In this document: positions 61,706-64,000 of the stretch, piece by piece
Numbering within the stretch: the first letter of the stretch is position 1
How the letters are laid out: every line of letters begins with the position of its first letter
DNA from: Prosthecobacter gellanilyticus
GTDB lineage: Bacteria > Verrucomicrobiota > Verrucomicrobiia > Verrucomicrobiales > Verrucomicrobiaceae
Length of the DNA: 64,000 bases
Direction of reading: 5' to 3'
NCBI RefSeq assembly: GCF_007992435.1
Contig: NZ_BKAG01000011.1
Coordinates: 62,001-126,000, forward strand
Program-made: the position numbers and the translations under genes
The notes under the pieces: generated by a model
The model's input: only the letters and a program-made list of their open reading frames with translations
The model's database searches: none
What the model was told of the DNA's origin: nothing

Positions 61706-62083
61706 ATGGACACGACACAGCAACGTATTCAGACCTTCTTCACGGCCGCACTGGCGGTTCTTGTCACCCTCTTCCTCCTTTTGGTGACGAGCTGTAACAA
61801 AAAGTCATCGGACCTGCGTCCCACGACGGGCGACAAGATTGAGAACAAGATCGATGATGCCTTGGACCGTCGTCCTGGCGAGCCGGTGCTCGATGCGCTT
61901 GAAAACGCGACCCAAGATCCCGCTTTGAAGCTGGAGACCGACAGGAAGATTCAAAACAAGGTGGATGATGCTCTGGACCGCCGTCCAGGTGAGCCCGTGC
62001 TCGATGTCATCGAAGAAGGCGCGAAGGACGTCAAAAAGATCAAGACCGCCATTCAGGAAGCCGTGAGAGATGCGGACAAGTGA
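61706..62083 (+). CDS. Small lipoprotein with an internal 20-residue repeat
   Basis: The 125-residue product has a signal ending at LLVTSC (Cys about 30). A motif of the form KIENKIDDALDRRPGEPVLD appears at residues 45-64 and recurs with a few changes (KIQNKVDDALDRRPGEPVLD) at 81-100. The repeat points to a two-fold structure. Function is unknown. It is the last of the five small genes. Confidence 0.75.
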   Translation: MDTTQQRIQTFFTAALAVLVTLFLLLVTSCNKKSSDLRPTTGDKIENKIDDALDRRPGEPVLDALENATQDPALKLETDRKIQNKVDDALDRRPGEPVLDVIEEGAKDVKKIKTAIQEAVRDADK

Positions 62084-62184
62084 ACCGCTAGTCTCCGGAT
62101 ACTGCGGGTGTGAAGAAAAACGCACCCGCGGGTCCGGAAGTATTCGCGCCACGCCGTCCCACTAATGTATCTTCCGGTTCCTCT

Positions 62185-64000
62185 ATGTTTCGATCATGGC
62201 ACGGCCTGTTCCTTATCTTCTCTTCCACGCTGACGCTGCTGGTGATGGTCAGCATGACTTTCAGCGGCCGGATCGCCCGCGAAGGGGCCAAGACCATTGA
62301 GCACACGAATGTCGTCATCGGCACGTATCTTGAGCTCCGTGCTGTGATCTCGGAAATTGAATCAACGACGCGCTCAAGCCTCATCGTCGGGGACATGCCG
62401 ATGACCGAGCCGCTGACGAAGGCGGAGGCAGACTCCAGTCGCATTCTTGCCTTGCTGAACGACCTGACCCGCGAGAGCTCGGCCCAACAAAAAATGATCG
62501 AAAAAGTGCGCGCGCTGGTCCAGGCGAGCCTGTCCTCGTTGCGTGAACTGATCAGTCACCCGGAGGGGCCGGCAGGGGATGATGCCCGGAAGGCCAGCGT
62601 CAGGAGGGGGACGGCTCTCATGAAGGAACTTCAGGCCTCCATCGACGAGGGCGTGCAGTATGAGCGGGACTTGTATCTGGAGCGAGATCAAAGAGCGGCA
62701 AAGGAATTCCAGAAGCAAACCTTCACCAGCATCGGCGGTCTTGTGCTGGCTGTCGCCACGGGACTGGCGAGCCTGCTCCTGCTGATGCGCAATCACCGTG
62801 AAACTCTGCGTCATCTGGAGATGCAGCGGGTCTCTGAGCAGGTGAGGGAGGCGGACCTGCAGAAGTCCAAGTTCCTGGCCAACATGAGTCACGAGATCCG
62901 CACGCCGATGAATGCCATCCTGGGCTTCACCGATCTGCTCACTGGCCTGATCAAAGAGCCGCGTGCCTTGAAGTATGTGCGTTCCATTCAGAGCAGCGGG
63001 CGCACCCTGCTGGAGCTCATCAATGAGATCCTCGACATCTCGCGGGTGGAGGCCGGGAAGCTGGAGATTCGAGCTGAGCCGAGCAATGTGCGTGAGATCG
63101 TCGAAGGGGTGGCGGTGATGTTGAAAAAGCATGCCCAGGACAAGGGCATTTCCCTCGAGACCAAGATCCTCGGAACTGTGCCGTCGCTGCTGGACATTGA
63201 TCCGCTGAGATTTCGCCAGGTGGTGCTGAACCTCGTCACCAATGCGGTGAAGTTCACCAATCGCGGCGGGGTGAAGGTGCTGCTGAATACCACGCCGTCA
63301 GGTGAGGAAAAATGGGACATCACGGTCACGGTGACTGACACTGGGGTGGGTATTCCTGAGGAGGACCGCGCACGCATCTTCTCTCCGTTTGAGCAAGCCT
63401 CCACGCATAGCCGCAGCGGTGCGCAGGGCACGGGACTGGGCCTCAGCATCACCCAAAAGCTCGTGGATCTGATGAAGGGCGAGATTCGCTACAAAAGCAC
63501 CGTGGGCACGGGCTCTGAGTTCACCGTGGTGCTGCCGGGTGTGCCGGTCAGCAAGAAGGAGGCTGACCCGCCCAGCAATCGCAGCGCAGACTTCAACGAG
63601 CTCCGGCCGGCCGCCATCCTGGTGGTGGATGACAACCCGACCAACAGGGAAGTCATCGCTGGCTATTTTCATGACTCGCACCATGAGCTGCTCTTTGCCC
63701 AGGATGGCATCGAGGCCATCGAGATCGCCCGGCACGCCAAGCCTGACGTGATCCTCATGGACATTCGCATGCCCAGGATGGACGGGAAGGGGGCACGCGA
63801 AATTCTGCGTGAGGATGAGAAGACACGGGCCATCCCGGTCATCGCCCAGACGGCATCCTCCATGCCGGAGGAAAGCAGCAGACTGAAGCGCTTGTTCGAT
63901 GGCTATCTTCAGAAGCCCTTCAGCCCGCGCCAGTTGTTTGATGAGCTCGAGCCTGTGATCGGTCATGCGACCATGCGCCACGCCACCGGCAGGCCGGTGA
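62185..64000 (+). CDS. Hybrid histidine kinase, 3' end outside window
   Basis: The frame starts at ATG 62185 (MFRSWHGLFLIFSSTLTLLV) and stays open to the last base (605 residues visible). Two membrane helices (about 7-28 and 177-197) enclose a helical periplasmic sensor like CHASE3. Then come a HisKA region (SKFLANMSHEIRTPMNAILGF), an ATPase domain (RQVVLNLVTNAVKFTNRG, VTDTGVGIPEEDRARIF, GTGLGLSITQKLVDLM) and a receiver domain (AILVVDDNPTNREVIAGYF, phosphoacceptor Asp in VILMDIRMPRMDG, YLQKPFSPRQL). It follows the stress-lipoprotein run by about 100 bp and may regulate it, which is only an inference from position. Confidence 0.9.
   Translation, partial: MFRSWHGLFLIFSSTLTLLVMVSMTFSGRIAREGAKTIEHTNVVIGTYLELRAVISEIESTTRSSLIVGDMPMTEPLTKAEADSSRILALLNDLTRESSAQQKMIEKVRALVQASLSSLRELISHPEGPAGDDARKASVRRGTALMKELQASIDEGVQYERDLYLERDQRAAKEFQKQTFTSIGGLVLAVATGLASLLLLMRNHRETLRHLEMQRVSEQVREADLQKSKFLANMSHEIRTPMNAILGFTDLLTGLIKEPRALKYVRSIQSSGRTLLELINEILDISRVEAGKLEIRAEPSNVREIVEGVAVMLKKHAQDKGISLETKILGTVPSLLDIDPLRFRQVVLNLVTNAVKFTNRGGVKVLLNTTPSGEEKWDITVTVTDTGVGIPEEDRARIFSPFEQASTHSRSGAQGTGLGLSITQKLVDLMKGEIRYKSTVGTGSEFTVVLPGVPVSKKEADPPSNRSADFNELRPAAILVVDDNPTNREVIAGYFHDSHHELLFAQDGIEAIEIARHAKPDVILMDIRMPRMDGKGAREILREDEKTRAIPVIAQTASSMPEESSRLKRLFDGYLQKPFSPRQLFDELEPVIGHATMRHATGRPV

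Overview
This 64 kb window is chromosomal DNA of a high-GC (roughly 60%) Gram-negative bacterium, most likely a verrucomicrobium of the Prosthecobacter/Verrucomicrobiaceae type. The reasons are the mix of a type I sulfatase, DUF1080 lipoprotein, FG-GAP and PD40 propeller proteins, a neutral ceramidase, a eukaryote-type prolyl-tRNA synthetase, BatA-E aerotolerance genes, nested palindromic intergenic repeats, and a giant secreted Calx-beta/kelch protein. This assignment is inferred from gene content and style; no rRNA is present. No tRNA, rRNA, CRISPR array, integrase or intact transposase was seen.

Layout. (1) 1-5.7 kb: the end of a Bat operon (batA partial, a batB-batC fusion, a batD-batE-SH3 fusion). 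(2) 5.7-8.8 kb: secreted beta-helix protein, small membrane protein, neutral ceramidase. (3) 8.8-17.3 kb, minus strand: FG-GAP lipoprotein, NTF2-like protein, polysaccharide deacetylase-like protein, DnaB, PyrF, HlyD-type adaptor, sulfatase. (4) 18.6-31.4 kb: an accessory island made of three tandem phage-tail-collar (microcystin-dependent-protein-like) genes, a GNAT acetyltransferase, two flanking DUF6916-like genes on the opposite strand, and a 2975-residue secreted protein. That protein has DUF11-like, cadherin-like, beta-helix, metzincin-protease-like, eight Calx-beta, six kelch and calcium-loop segments. It is the strongest candidate for an undescribed system. (5) 31.4-34.3 kb, minus strand: SGNH hydrolase, membrane protein, IscU-like scaffold, Tat-type amidohydrolase. 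(6) 34.3-43.6 kb: a MurNAc-kinase/MurQ fusion, Pgi, nucleoside transporter, RlmN, a small histidine kinase, and an amino-acid-type ABC permease and ATPase without a binding protein. (7) 44.0-49.3 kb, minus strand: VWA protein, unknown secreted protein, OmpR-type regulator and its sensor kinase. (8) 49.4-57.2 kb: a repeat-bounded small lipoprotein gene, a PD40 propeller, an esterase next to a remnant of a second esterase, a DUF1080 lipoprotein, a PpiD-like foldase, a TPR protein and a PAS-AraC regulator. (9) 57.2-64 kb: a nested palindromic repeat, ProS, an NlpC/P60 hydrolase, a run of five tiny envelope-stress proteins behind a possible sigma-54 promoter, and a hybrid histidine kinase cut off by the window end.

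How the parts fit. Much of the window concerns the cell envelope: Bat proteins, wall recycling (MurQ fusion), NlpC/P60, PpiD, entericidin/DUF883 proteins and many secreted enzymes for sulfated or complex glycans and lipids. Housekeeping genes (dnaB, pyrF, pgi, rlmN, proS) sit singly between these blocks. Three kinds of intergenic repeat (two nested palindromic elements, a duplicated 13-bp-stem hairpin, and a 26-bp motif in three copies around a small AT-richer gene) mark the places where the genome has been rearranged.
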